From the IMG/VR virus record IMGVR_UViG_3300035698_005085, positions 1-45,624 of that record: a DNA stretch of 45,624 nt. One strand, given 5' to 3'. Under the pieces are notes generated by a model that was not told the DNA's origin, did no database searches, and saw nothing but the letters and a program-made list of their open reading frames with translations. Made by a program: the position numbers and the translations under genes. The number at the start of each line of letters is the position of its first letter. Position 1 is the first letter of the stretch. Positions 1 to 6,622 of the stretch are shown in pieces. The DNA comes from a virus.

Positions 1-479
1 CTTTATTGAAGAAGTACAAATCATTAAGAAAAGAAACAACAGTGCACATGGGAACAATAGGAGTTGGAGTATCTAAACCTTCACAAGCAAATAAACCTAG
101 TGCACATAGTTCATTAACAATAAATGAGGCAAAGGCTAAGTTTAGAAAGATATTTCCCTCTAGTTATTATAAACTATTTAGTGTAGCTAATACTAACAGT
201 ATGGAACCTTTTATAGATGCTAACACAATTGTAGCAGCTGAAAGGTTAAATGTTAAAACACTAACTAAGCAACAATTAACTGTAGGAGATATTTGCATTT
301 ATACAAGACGAGATGGAACACACATTTTACATAGAATTAGTCAATGTAATCACAAAGATGGCGTGTATAGATTTAAAGGAGACAATAACTTCTATTCAGA
401 TGGATGGGTTCCTTTAAGTAGTATCAATTATAGATTTGTGGCACAGATACAAACACTACAGCAACTAGAAGGTGATTAA
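1..479 (+). CDS. S26B-type (signal-peptidase-fold) serine peptidase, 5' end at window edge
   Basis: The frame is open to the left edge, so the start is uncertain; TTG at 6 and ATG at 48 are in-window candidates but neither has a good SD. Numbering from TTG, the motif N-S-M-E-P (Ser65), L-H-R-I (His109) and K-G-D-N-N (Asp126) matches the Ser/His/Asp set of archaeal/ER-type signal peptidases (family S26B) rather than the bacterial Ser/Lys type. No membrane segment is visible, unlike a cellular signal peptidase, so it is probably a soluble viral peptidase. It lies directly upstream of a coiled-coil/TM protein and a holin-like protein, so a role in lysis (for example cleaving S-layer protein) or in virion maturation are both possible; these roles are inference. 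If the window ends adjoin, the frame continues upstream to ATG 45603. Confidence 0.75.
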   Translation, partial: LLKKYKSLRKETTVHMGTIGVGVSKPSQANKPSAHSSLTINEAKAKFRKIFPSSYYKLFSVANTNSMEPFIDANTIVAAERLNVKTLTKQQLTVGDICIYTRRDGTHILHRISQCNHKDGVYRFKGDNNFYSDGWVPLSSINYRFVAQIQTLQQLEGD

Positions 480-762
480 AGTAGCAGCAACTAATACCAC
501 ACTCATACAAGAAATACACCACAAGGTCATTAGAATTGAAGAACATCTTAAACACCAGAATGGTAAAGTAGATGAGAATTGTGATGAAATAAAAAGAACA
601 CATACGAGAATATCGAATGCTAATGCAAAAATTAACACAAAGATTGAAGAGCTCAAACCAAAGGTTAATAGTATGGGTGTTTGGTATAAGATACAATCTG
701 GAGTTATAGCAACACTAGCAGCCATATTGGGATTTTTAATAAGACATATAATGATAAATTAG
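472..762 (+). CDS. Coiled-coil protein with C-terminal membrane anchor, XhlA-like
   Basis: About 96 residues. The first ~65 are charged and heptad-like (coiled coil), followed by one hydrophobic helix near residues 70-92 (Y-K-I-Q-S-G-V-I-A-T-L-A-A-I-L-G-F-L). This topology matches haemolysin XhlA-type phage proteins that accompany holins. The start GTG overlaps the end of the peptidase gene and no better start is seen. It precedes a holin-like gene by 10 nt. Role in lysis is inferred from topology and position only. Confidence 0.6.
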   Translation: MIKVAATNTTLIQEIHHKVIRIEEHLKHQNGKVDENCDEIKRTHTRISNANAKINTKIEELKPKVNSMGVWYKIQSGVIATLAAILGFLIRHIMIN

Positions 763-772
763 GAGGACAAAA

Positions 773-1033
773 ATGATAGAAAATAACCCAGCAATAGTAG
801 TATTAATGGCATCATTAATTAGAGCAGGAGCAGGATGGCTAGAGAATGCCATGGCTGACGAGAAGATAACTTGGCCAGAGTGGAAAAGATTAGGAGAAAC
901 ACTATTTAGAATGTTAGCACCTTTCTTAAGTCTTTGGGTAGGTTTTGATGTAATACCTTTACAAGCAGCATTTATGAGTATACTGTTCGATATAGTGTTA
1001 CTAAAAGCAATAAAATTATTCAAAAAAGATTAA
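773..1033 (+). CDS. Holin-like small membrane protein
   Basis: 86 residues with strong SD (AGGAGG) 5 nt before ATG. It has two or three hydrophobic stretches (about residues 5-22, 47-58 and 60-80) and a basic C terminus ending K-L-F-K-K-D, the usual shape of a small phage holin. It is the last rightward gene and ends tail-to-tail, overlapping the stop of the leftward gene at 1030 by 4 nt. Holin function is inferred from size, topology and the neighbouring peptidase and coiled-coil/TM genes. Confidence 0.55.
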   Translation: MIENNPAIVVLMASLIRAGAGWLENAMADEKITWPEWKRLGETLFRMLAPFLSLWVGFDVIPLQAAFMSILFDIVLLKAIKLFKKD

Positions 1034-1050
1034 ACAGATTTTTTGAGGAG
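1026..1050. terminator. Bidirectional A/T-tract terminator at convergent gene ends
   Basis: The convergent ends share CAAAAAAGATT followed by AGATTTTTTGAGG: a T tract for rightward transcription and, read on the other strand, a T tract for leftward transcription. Archaeal RNA polymerase terminates on such T-runs. Confidence 0.4.
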
Positions 1051-1386
1051 TTCACCATACAAGTCATGTGACTCTTCCTTTTTTTCTAACTCAGGATTAT
1101 CTTTAACAACATTGTCCATCCAATCTAGTATCTCTTCTATTGATACCTTCTTACCACCTTTCTTTCCAGCATGGTTAAGTATGCTTTTAAGTAGGACCAT
1201 TAGTTGTTGGTCTCTTAACTTACATTTATCTATGTCTCTAGTTAACTTCCTGAAAGCAGTATTGAGGGAAATAAATCTCCCTTCAAGATTGCCATACTTA
1301 AGACTAAGCTTTCTTAATTGATTTAATTGCTTCCTTCTGTAGTCTAAGTCGTTCTTCTCTATTCTTTGCTTTTTGGTCTGTGACAT
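1030..1386 (-). CDS. Hypothetical basic helical protein
   Basis: 118 residues, rich in K/R/E and Leu, predicted helical; no family recognised. Its ATG start lies 83 nt inside the upstream gene and has only a weak purine-rich SD (GAAAAAG). No alternative in-frame start follows until Met63, so either the overlap is real or the protein is shorter. Last gene of the leftward operon. Confidence 0.5.
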   Translation of the reverse strand: MSQTKKQRIEKNDLDYRRKQLNQLRKLSLKYGNLEGRFISLNTAFRKLTRDIDKCKLRDQQLMVLLKSILNHAGKKGGKKVSIEEILDWMDNVVKDNPELEKKEESHDLYGELLKKSV

Positions 1387-1702
1387 CTTTTTCGTGTTTA
1401 GTTAATTCCTCTACTAACTCTTTAACACCTTTGATGTATTCTTCATCACGTGCTAATTTGGCTAGCTCTTCTCTTCTTTGTCCTAAAGCAACTAAGTATG
1501 TTTCTGCATCTAAGTTTTCTGTTATCACTGTTGCTTTATTGTATACTTCACCCTCAGGAGTCTTATTCAGAGCATATGAAACAACTATGCTTCCCATGTC
1601 TGTAGTCCTCTTTTTGGCTAATGTTTCTCGTTCAATTGTTTTAATGGTAAATGTACCATCAGGGTTTCTTGAAACTTCCCTCGTAACTTTTTTCTCGTTC
1701 AT
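1304..1702 (-). CDS. Hypothetical protein
   Basis: 132 residues with a strong SD (AGGAGG) before ATG 1702. The N-terminal half has beta-like segments (V-S-R-N-P-D-G-T-F-T-I-K-T-I) and the C-terminal half a highly charged helix ending E-A-I-K-S-I-K-K-A. No family recognised. Overlaps both neighbours (44 nt with the gene upstream, 83 nt with the gene downstream). Confidence 0.6.
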   Translation of the reverse strand: MNEKKVTREVSRNPDGTFTIKTIERETLAKKRTTDMGSIVVSYALNKTPEGEVYNKATVITENLDAETYLVALGQRREELAKLARDEEYIKGVKELVEELTKHEKDVTDQKAKNREERLRLQKEAIKSIKKA

Positions 1703-1847
1703 TGTCTTGCCTCCTATGTAATTCAGCCATATCGTTATCTAACCATCGATTGTAGTCACTTATTAACTTGTGCAATCTACTAATGGCCACTACTTTTTTA
1801 CCGATACGTCTCTTGAGTATAAATATTCTAATCAAATTTAGGTTCAT
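1659..1847 (-). CDS. Small basic hypothetical protein
   Basis: 62 residues from ATG 1847, preferred over the upstream ATG 1874 because AGGAG lies at good spacing before 1847. Basic and helical (I-L-K-R-R-I-G-K-K-V at residues 9-18). Overlaps the nuclease gene by 20 nt and the next gene by 44 nt. No function recognised. Confidence 0.45.
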   Translation of the reverse strand: MNLNLIRIFILKRRIGKKVVAISRLHKLISDYNRWLDNDMAELHRRQDNEREKSYEGSFKKP

Positions 1848-2262
1848 TCTTAACCATCTCCTTCCATTCATCATACATTACTATTTGTCTATTATAAACT
1901 GTGCCTTCTATCATAGCTAATGTAGGCCATTGGTTTTGTTTCCAGATGAGCACAGGTATCTTTGTCTTGTCCTTCTCTGCTATCTCTTCATTCAACTTCT
2001 TCCAGAAAGCTTCTATGTCTCTCCAAGGCATTACTTTCTTTCTTTTACATTCAATAGCATACTTTCTTTCTAGTTCTAAATCTGCTATGATTTTCTTAGA
2101 GCTTCCAGTGGCTACTGCATTAAGACCAGCACTCCTAAGGTCTTTAAATATCTCGTTCTCAAAGTTCAATCCTTTCCTACGATTGTTCTTTGCTCTCTTT
2201 TGCTTTTTCATCTTTGCAGCTAAGTCTTTTAACTCCTGGCTTGCTTCGTAATTCGTCTTCAT
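1828..2262 (-). CDS. PD-(D/E)XK nuclease, Holliday-junction-resolvase-like
   Basis: 144 residues. After a basic N terminus (residues 11-31) comes G-L-N-F-E-N-E-I-F-K-D-L (Glu35/37), A-V-A-T-G-S-S-K-K-I-I-A-D (Asp61) and Y-A-I-E-C-K (Glu71-x-Lys73). This is the arrangement of Hjc/Hjr-type resolvases and related PD-(D/E)XK nucleases: an early Glu, a G-S loop, Asp, then E-x-K. The expected role is resolving branched replication or recombination intermediates before packaging. Start has SD AGGAGGC. It is the first gene of an operon with a TATA-like element near 2330. A VRR-NUC or restriction-like nuclease is an alternative. Confidence 0.7.
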   Translation of the reverse strand: MKTNYEASQELKDLAAKMKKQKRAKNNRRKGLNFENEIFKDLRSAGLNAVATGSSKKIIADLELERKYAIECKRKKVMPWRDIEAFWKKLNEEIAEKDKTKIPVLIWKQNQWPTLAMIEGTVYNRQIVMYDEWKEMVKNEPKFD

Positions 2263-2324
2263 CTGTAATGCCTCCTATGATGTAGTACTGATGTTATTTA
2301 TTGTCTTTTATTTTTATTTGTGCT

Positions 2325-2345
2325 TTTTATTATATAACTCCAATA
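2325..2345 (-). promoter_or_regulatory. Candidate TATA box for the nuclease operon
   Basis: On the minus strand GTTATATAATAAAAAGC lies about 65-80 nt upstream of the nuclease start. It sits between that gene and the palindrome at 2351-2369. AT-rich context lowers certainty. Confidence 0.35.
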
Positions 2346-2350
2346 TATTA

Positions 2351-2369
2351 CCTATATAGCCTATATAGG
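2351..2369. promoter_or_regulatory. Perfect 19-bp palindrome, operator-like
   Basis: CCTATATAG-C-CTATATAGG: two 9-bp arms around one central base, located directly upstream of the TATA-like element of the nuclease operon and just after the end of PriL. A dimeric regulator site or a short hairpin are both possible. Confidence 0.5.
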
Positions 2370-2382
2370 GCAAGTTTTTGTT

Positions 2383-3108
2383 TTATCTATCGTATGGACA
2401 ACTCATACATGCACTTGACTTCTTAACTAATCTTAGTATCTTTTTAATGTGAGTGCAACCAGCATATCTACCTCTTTTAAAATTCTCAATTCTGTCGTGT
2501 GTAGTAGCAACCATTTGTCTATATGTTAAGTGTCCTCCTAATGTTACTTTGTTCCAATCCAATATGGTGTTTAGTGTTTCTTGTTCATCTCCACTATTTA
2601 CTCCAGCATAATAGTTAGCCATGATGAATAAGACATTCTTACGATAGTCCTTTAGATTAGCAAACTCTACCGAATGAAAGTAAGTAATACAGGGGGGCTT
2701 TAAGATGTTAGCTCCAGTTAACTTAGGCTTATTAACATTTAGTCTCTGCATCTGTTCATCAAAGTGTATCCAAATAGGTAACCAAAACCTAGCATTGACG
2801 TCGTGTATTCTCCACAAAAGCTTAAACTGCTCGAATGATGTGTATTGACTTAAGTAACTATTCCTTATCTTTATGTATCGTGATAGTTCCTCCTCATCTC
2901 TTACACCTACTTTCTCAACTGTCCAGTCCTCATCTATAGGACCTATCAGTTGTTCAGGTGTTAGTGACCAATCCTCTAATCCATTAGCTGAATGAGGGTC
3001 ATGCCTTAATATCCTAGTATCTCTTTTATACGTAGCATACACTCTTGAACGATTCTTCCTTCTTTCGTCAGCACTAGCACAAATGAGCCTTTTTTCTTTT
3101 TCTTCCAT
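2383..3108 (-). CDS. DNA primase large subunit (PriL) C-terminal Fe-S domain protein
   Basis: 241 residues. The C-terminal ~105 residues carry the PriL Fe-S signature: K-P-P-C-I (Cys140), a following helix with D-Y-R-K-N-V-L-F-I-M (153-163), then Cys218, Cys234 and Cys237 (G-C-T-H-I and S-A-C-M-S-C-P-Y). Archaeal/eukaryotic PriL uses four such cysteines for a 4Fe-4S cluster and helps start primers. The N-terminal part (1-130) is not recognised. A PriL without a visible PriS or polymerase implies recruitment of the host primase small subunit. The ATG has an SD (AGAGGAG) but lies 103 nt inside the upstream wHTH gene; GTG at codon 23 is another possible start. Confidence 0.7.
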   Translation of the reverse strand: MEEKEKRLICASADERRKNRSRVYATYKRDTRILRHDPHSANGLEDWSLTPEQLIGPIDEDWTVEKVGVRDEEELSRYIKIRNSYLSQYTSFEQFKLLWRIHDVNARFWLPIWIHFDEQMQRLNVNKPKLTGANILKPPCITYFHSVEFANLKDYRKNVLFIMANYYAGVNSGDEQETLNTILDWNKVTLGGHLTYRQMVATTHDRIENFKRGRYAGCTHIKKILRLVKKSSACMSCPYDR

Positions 3109-3260
3109 ACTAACTTCTTCTCCTCTAGATGTCTTAATGCTGCCAGTCCAGCAGCATATGTTGTCTTTTTCTTACGTAGTATACTCATTAAGTTAGACTC
3201 ACCATCTATGTCCATTAGAATGGTTCTAGCTACTCTATTATATGCCTCCCTATATCTCAT
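3006..3260 (-). CDS. Winged-helix DNA-binding protein
   Basis: 84 residues: helix 1-20, helix 23-30, recognition-helix-like T-T-Y-A-A-G-L-A-A-L-R-H-L-E-E-K-K-L-V (33-51), then a basic beta-wing K-K-K-K-K-G-S-F-V-L-V-L-T (52-65) and a C-terminal helix, as in MarR/PadR-like wHTH proteins. ATG immediately follows the stop of the DpdA-like gene (TAG-ATG), so translation is coupled. Likely a small transcription regulator or replication accessory. Confidence 0.6.
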   Translation of the reverse strand: MRYREAYNRVARTILMDIDGESNLMSILRKKKTTYAAGLAALRHLEEKKLVWKKKKKGSFVLVLTKEGRIVQECMLRIKEILGY

Positions 3261-4055
3261 CTACCATCGCCTGTTTCCTTTCATTGTGTTTACATATCTC
3301 ATATTTTCTTTTGCTTTTGTATAAGCCTCAGGAGTTAACTTCTCCACAAAGTACTTATGTGGTGTCTCTGGTCTATTAGTGGCACCCATATCTTTTATGT
3401 TTATATCCAGCTTAGCTACATTTATAGGTAATGCACTATCCATACTCCTAGCATTAGTATCTAATTCACTTACATCTCCCATACCTAGTAGATGTATCTC
3501 CACACCACGTATTTTGTTATCACTCAAAAATTGTGACGTATATCTATATGCCTCTCGTCTACATTGAGACACACTATTAGTTTCCATAGAGGCATGCTTA
3601 AATCCAGAAAGCACACTAAATCTAGATAAACCAACTACACTAATTAATTTACGTCCTATAGCCTTTTCTAATTTAAATAACTCTTTTAAACAATATGACC
3701 ATTCACCAAAGCTTCTTCCTTGAGGCACTACCATGTAATTAAAAGTGCTTTCATTTCCAGTCTTTATTGCCTCTGTAAGGAAGTCTCTTGTTGTTTGTAC
3801 TGTTTTCACTCCATCATACAATACATCTGGAGTGACTATTTCATCTACTCCTAAATCAGTAGCTAACTTCAATAAGTTCGCATTGGTTTCAACTACTCCT
3901 TCTGCTGCACCATTATCTATTATCTTATACATTGTAGAGTTTTTGACATATTCACGATACCTCTCACTACCTGTTAAGTGTGGTAGTACTAATAAGAAGT
4001 CTCCTTCGTCCATTAACTCTAAATGTGGTTCCGGACTTATAAATCCAAATTTCAT
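3261..4055 (-). CDS. dpdA: DpdA-like 7-deazaguanine DNA transglycosylase (TGT superfamily)
   Basis: 264 residues, SD GAGGTG before ATG. DpdA proteins exchange guanine in DNA for a 7-deazaguanine base, as TGT does in tRNA. Visible TGT-like features are I-I-D-N-G-A (Asp47), V-T-P-D-V-L-Y-D-G (Asp77), V-V-P-Q-G (109-113), V-G-L-S-R-F (141-146), H-L-L-G-M-G (188-193) and A-R-S-M-D-S-A (Asp206) at the end of the barrel. It lacks the tRNA-binding PUA domain and is near the size of phage DpdA rather than cellular TGT. FolE, QueD and QueE in the same leftward region support this role. Which of Asp47, Asp77 or Asp206 is the nucleophile cannot be decided here. Confidence 0.75.
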   Translation of the reverse strand: MKFGFISPEPHLELMDEGDFLLVLPHLTGSERYREYVKNSTMYKIIDNGAAEGVVETNANLLKLATDLGVDEIVTPDVLYDGVKTVQTTRDFLTEAIKTGNESTFNYMVVPQGRSFGEWSYCLKELFKLEKAIGRKLISVVGLSRFSVLSGFKHASMETNSVSQCRREAYRYTSQFLSDNKIRGVEIHLLGMGDVSELDTNARSMDSALPINVAKLDINIKDMGATNRPETPHKYFVEKLTPEAYTKAKENMRYVNTMKGNRRW

Positions 4056-4058
4056 CTC

Positions 4059-4334
4059 TTACACCTCATCTAATCTTTGTGCCAAATAGTTGCAGTAGTT
4101 AATTGTGTCAACTAATTGGTCACGCATACTCTTAACGTCAGCTTTACTTAAGTCACTATAGTCTTTCCTGTTAGTCATAGGCTTTAATCTACTTAACTTC
4201 ATAAGTATTATATCCACATGACTCTGTAATCTTAACTGTCTCCAACTGACCCCATACTTATTTCTCTTCTGTAGGAAGATTAACTTGCACTCCTCTACTA
4301 CCCCATCGTACTTTCTTTTGTCCTTTGTTATCAT
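4059..4334 (-). CDS. Nucleotide modification associated domain 1 (DUF1599) protein
   Basis: 91 residues with SD GGAGGAG. The pattern K-Y-G-V-S-W-R-Q-L-R-L-Q-S-H-V-D-I-I-L-M-K, then a C-terminal L-V-D-T-I-N-Y-C-N-Y-L, matches DUF1599/Nmad1, an all-alpha domain found with phage DNA-base modification genes. It precedes DpdA by 3 nt, so the two are probably coexpressed. Its biochemical role is unknown. Confidence 0.65.
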   Translation of the reverse strand: MITKDKRKYDGVVEECKLIFLQKRNKYGVSWRQLRLQSHVDIILMKLSRLKPMTNRKDYSDLSKADVKSMRDQLVDTINYCNYLAQRLDEV

Positions 4335-4461
4335 CTTTCTCCTCCGGTATAATAACTCTTATCTCTTCACAAACTTCACACATCTCATCATCATAATGTA
4401 GGTGATAAAAATTATCACTCTTACAAATACGAGACGATAGCTCCGTTTTCATTGTCTTCAT
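4258..4461 (-). CDS. Small acidic/zinc-binding-like protein
   Basis: 67 residues (64 from the second ATG at 4452), with Cys13, Cys28 and Cys31 and several His (H-L-H-Y-D-D-E-M-C-E-V-C). The Cys/His pattern suggests metal binding. It overlaps both neighbours (41 nt upstream, 77 nt downstream) and its SD is weak. No family recognised. Confidence 0.4.
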   Translation of the reverse strand: MKTMKTELSSRICKSDNFYHLHYDDEMCEVCEEIRVIIPEEKDDNKGQKKVRWGSRGVQVNLPTEEK

Positions 4462-4765
4462 TCACTTCACAGAATACACATTTATCTTTGTATTTAAGTT
4501 TCATATGTTTCATTATCTTTTCTGCTATCTGTTCGCAACTATACTCAAAGTGTTGCCCTGCTAACACTAAGCCTATGTAAACATCTAAATCTTTCTTAAC
4601 TGTAAAGAATTCTAATTCTCTATTACTATCGTCAACGTCTAATCCTACTTTAACGTGGAACATGTGCCTATGCCAACATCGTAAAAACCCTACGTCTTTT
4701 GGAGCATCTACCCATCTATGAAATGCAGGGAATCTACTCTTTACATATATTACTTTTGACACCAT
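4421..4765 (-). CDS. Conserved phage protein, QueD-like His pattern, unknown function
   Basis: 114 residues, SD AAGGAGG. F-H-R-W-V-D-A-P-K-D-V-G-F-L-R (15-29) followed by W-H-R-H-M-F-H-V-K-V (31-40) and R-E-L-E-F-F-T-V-K-K resembles an uncharacterised family I know from many tailed phages but cannot name. The H-R-H-x-F-H-V pattern recalls the H-G-H motif of 6-pyruvoyl-tetrahydropterin synthase/QueD, so a tetrahydropterin-synthase-like fold is possible. That link is inference. It lies between FolE and DpdA. Confidence 0.55.
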   Translation of the reverse strand: MVSKVIYVKSRFPAFHRWVDAPKDVGFLRCWHRHMFHVKVGLDVDDSNRELEFFTVKKDLDVYIGLVLAGQHFEYSCEQIAEKIMKHMKLKYKDKCVFCEVNEDNENGAIVSYL

Positions 4766-4950
4766 TTTAATAAAGCCTCCTTATCTTTTAATTCTTGTAT
4801 TCTTATCTCATTGAATTCTAACTCAATGTCTAACTTAGTAGCGAGAGCATTGGGTTCTACTACAGTGAGAGGTCCTAACACAACTCTAATTAAGTCATCG
4901 TGAGCTCTCTCACGTTCGTATCTATCTTTAATCTGTTGTACTGTCTTCAT
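4750..4950 (-). CDS. Small hypothetical protein
   Basis: 66 residues, SD GAGGGATGA before ATG 4950. Charged, mostly helical (I-K-D-R-Y-E-R-E-R-A-H-D-D-L-I). It overlaps the next gene by 16 nt, consistent with translational coupling. No family recognised. Confidence 0.55.
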   Translation of the reverse strand: MKTVQQIKDRYERERAHDDLIRVVLGPLTVVEPNALATKLDIELEFNEIRIQELKDKEALLKWCQK

Positions 4951-5374
4951 CTATCATCCCTCTCAATTTATCTAACTGCGTTTGTGTAAGGTCACTAACG
5001 TTAATAAGTCTTCTCTGTTTAGGTTTCTTACCTTTCTTTTTATATTGCTTTTTTAGTCTCTCTCTTTGTTTTTCAAATGTGACTATGACATCTTCCATAG
5101 CAGTCATCTCTACTCCTTTAAAAGCATCACTTAGAGGTTTGTGTTGTTTCTGAACTTCGTGAATGTCTTTAATAGGAGAGGCATTTATCTTTTTTAACTT
5201 AGCTTTACGTCTAGTGTTATCCTTATTGCGTAAATCATTCATGGTTCCTACTAGGTGTCTTTTCTTTCCGCCGAAGAGGTGTTCTACCTCGCTGCCTTTT
5301 GGAACGTAGTCTCCCTCGTTCCAGCTTTCGTTCTTTTCTGTCCATGAATTTACGTTCTTCTTCTTTTGGGTCAT
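4928..5374 (-). CDS. Basic hypothetical protein
   Basis: 148 residues with a near-ideal SD (GAAGGTGA) before ATG 5374. Very lysine-rich, with K-K-Q-Y-K-K-K-G-K-K-P-K-Q-R-R at about 109-123, then a helical C terminus (T-Q-T-Q-L-D-K-L-R-G-M-I). Probably nucleic-acid binding. Its 5' part overlaps the small gene upstream by 140 nt. Confidence 0.6.
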   Translation of the reverse strand: MTQKKKNVNSWTEKNESWNEGDYVPKGSEVEHLFGGKKRHLVGTMNDLRNKDNTRRKAKLKKINASPIKDIHEVQKQHKPLSDAFKGVEMTAMEDVIVTFEKQRERLKKQYKKKGKKPKQRRLINVSDLTQTQLDKLRGMIDEDSTTD

Positions 5375-5465
5375 CTGTCACCTTCTTATACTTCTTATAC
5401 GTGTCACTCTTAGGAATGTCCGTAAAGTATTTTGTATTTGTTCTACTGCGTCTATATTTAGCCAT
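5235..5465 (-). CDS. Small very basic protein overlapping the next gene
   Basis: 76 residues starting inside the folE stop region (ATGGCTAA). Extremely rich in K/R (R-G-R-L-R-S-K-R-Q-R-G-R at about 50-61). The last 46 codons overlap the next gene in another frame, and that gene has the better SD. The N-terminal half is probably real; the C-terminal half could be a by-product of the overlap. Confidence 0.4.
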   Translation of the reverse strand: MAKYRRSRTNTKYFTDIPKSDTYKKYKKVTDDPKEEERKFMDRKERKLERGRLRSKRQRGRTPLRRKEKTPSRNHE

Positions 5466-6075
5466 TTATAAATTCTTGTCTTGTTTTCTCATCTGTAAAG
5501 AACAAGCCCTTCAATGTTGTAGTCTTAGTCTTAGCTCCTGGAGTTCTTACTCCTCTGATAGACATACACATGTGCTCTGCTTCTAATTGAACTGCTACAC
5601 CTGCATTAGGTACATTCTCATCTATGGCTGTAGCAATCTGTTCAGTTAATCTCTCTTGTATCTGTAGTCGTTTAGCAAACACTCTAGCTATCCTGACTAA
5701 CTTAGACAAACCTAACACTTTATTACCCATAGGTATGTATGCAACCTTCATAGTGCCCACAAATGGTATTATGTGGTGCTCACAGAAACTATAAAATGGA
5801 ACGTCTTTAACCATAACCATGTCTCCTACACTTTCAAGGATACCATCATCAGTCATTATATTCTTATCCATAGGTGTGTTAAATAGTTTAATGTGCTTTT
5901 GAATATCTTCATCATATCCCATTAAGATGTCTTTATACATTCTCCAAACTCTATCTGGTGTCTCTACTACACCTTCTCTCTTAGGGTCATCACCTATACA
6001 CATAATTATAGTTTGTATAGCACTCTTAAACATTTCTTCTTTAGTTAACTCTCTCGTCATTGTATCTTTTGTCAT
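5458..6075 (-). CDS. folE: GTP cyclohydrolase I
   Basis: 205 residues, normal family length, SD GGGAGG. Converts GTP to 7,8-dihydroneopterin triphosphate, the first step to 7-deazaguanines. Motifs: E-T-P-x-R-V (38-43), S-F-C-E-H-H-I-I-P-F-V-G (Cys98, His101 as zinc ligands), L-G-L-S-K-L-V-R-I, L-Q-I-Q-E-R-L-T-E-Q-I-A, and H-M-C-M-S-I-R-G (Cys170, third zinc ligand). This is the bacterial/eukaryotic type I enzyme. Many archaea use MptA or a type IB enzyme instead, so a viral type I copy is notable. With QueD and QueE it would feed DpdA. Confidence 0.93.
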   Translation of the reverse strand: MTKDTMTRELTKEEMFKSAIQTIIMCIGDDPKREGVVETPDRVWRMYKDILMGYDEDIQKHIKLFNTPMDKNIMTDDGILESVGDMVMVKDVPFYSFCEHHIIPFVGTMKVAYIPMGNKVLGLSKLVRIARVFAKRLQIQERLTEQIATAIDENVPNAGVAVQLEAEHMCMSIRGVRTPGAKTKTTTLKGLFFTDEKTRQEFING

Positions 6076-6145
6076 TGTTTCTTGCCTCCCTGGTATGATT
6101 CATAAGCTCTAGGGCTTATACTCTTTACTAATTCTTTCTGTTATA

Positions 6146-6622
6146 CTACTGTCTTTTGCCATTTTGGTATTGTCCATCGTATGTACCTGCAGCATCTGCT
6201 TCCATAAAGAATATCTGCATTATCCTAGTGTTCACTTCTAATTGTAAATTGTGCATTGGGTATATAGTATTAGTAAACTTTCCTTTGTATCCACTATCAA
6301 ACACACATCCTTCAACCATTATACCCATTCGATTTAATGTACTTCTTTGTTTAGTTAAAGCCATTACGTCTTTAGGAATGTTAACTTCTTCATTAAATTC
6401 AACAGCATAAGGTTGTCCTGTTTCTAAGTGCCACACATTACTAATTGGTTTCAATTCAACCAATATTGGCATCATTTTATAAGTGGTACCTAATGCTGCT
6501 CTACCTTCTATTGTCCATATCTTAGCTGCAGTGCAGTCAATACCATTCTGTTGTATTTGGTCTACATTAAGTAAACCTTTGATTGCTCCTCCCTTATATA
6601 TTTTCTGTGGGTTTAATATCAT
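6146..6622 (-). CDS. dCTP deaminase/dUTPase superfamily protein
   Basis: 158 residues, SD AAGGTGA. Motifs: Q-Q-N-G-I-D-C-T (24-31), R-S-T-L-N-R-M-G-I (93-101), V-F-D-S-G-Y-K-G-K-F (107-116) and the C-terminal G-T-Y-D-G-Q-Y-Q. The family deaminates dCTP and/or hydrolyses dUTP. In Dcd the general base Glu follows the D-P-G-(W/F)-x-G loop (C-I-V-L-E-F), but here that stretch reads K-F-T-N-T-I-Y-P with no Glu. The dUTPase-type Asp of motif 3 (Asp109) is kept. So dUTPase-like activity is more likely than deamination. Expected role: limiting dUTP in viral DNA. Confidence 0.8.
   Translation of the reverse strand: MILNPQKIYKGGAIKGLLNVDQIQQNGIDCTAAKIWTIEGRAALGTTYKMMPILVELKPISNVWHLETGQPYAVEFNEEVNIPKDVMALTKQRSTLNRMGIMVEGCVFDSGYKGKFTNTIYPMHNLQLEVNTRIMQIFFMEADAAGTYDGQYQNGKRQ

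Noticed and set aside
4055-4075. PreQ1-type riboswitch before the DpdA-like gene
   Set aside because: The gap to the upstream gene is 3 nt with only an SD; there is no room for an aptamer, and none was recognised in other leaders.
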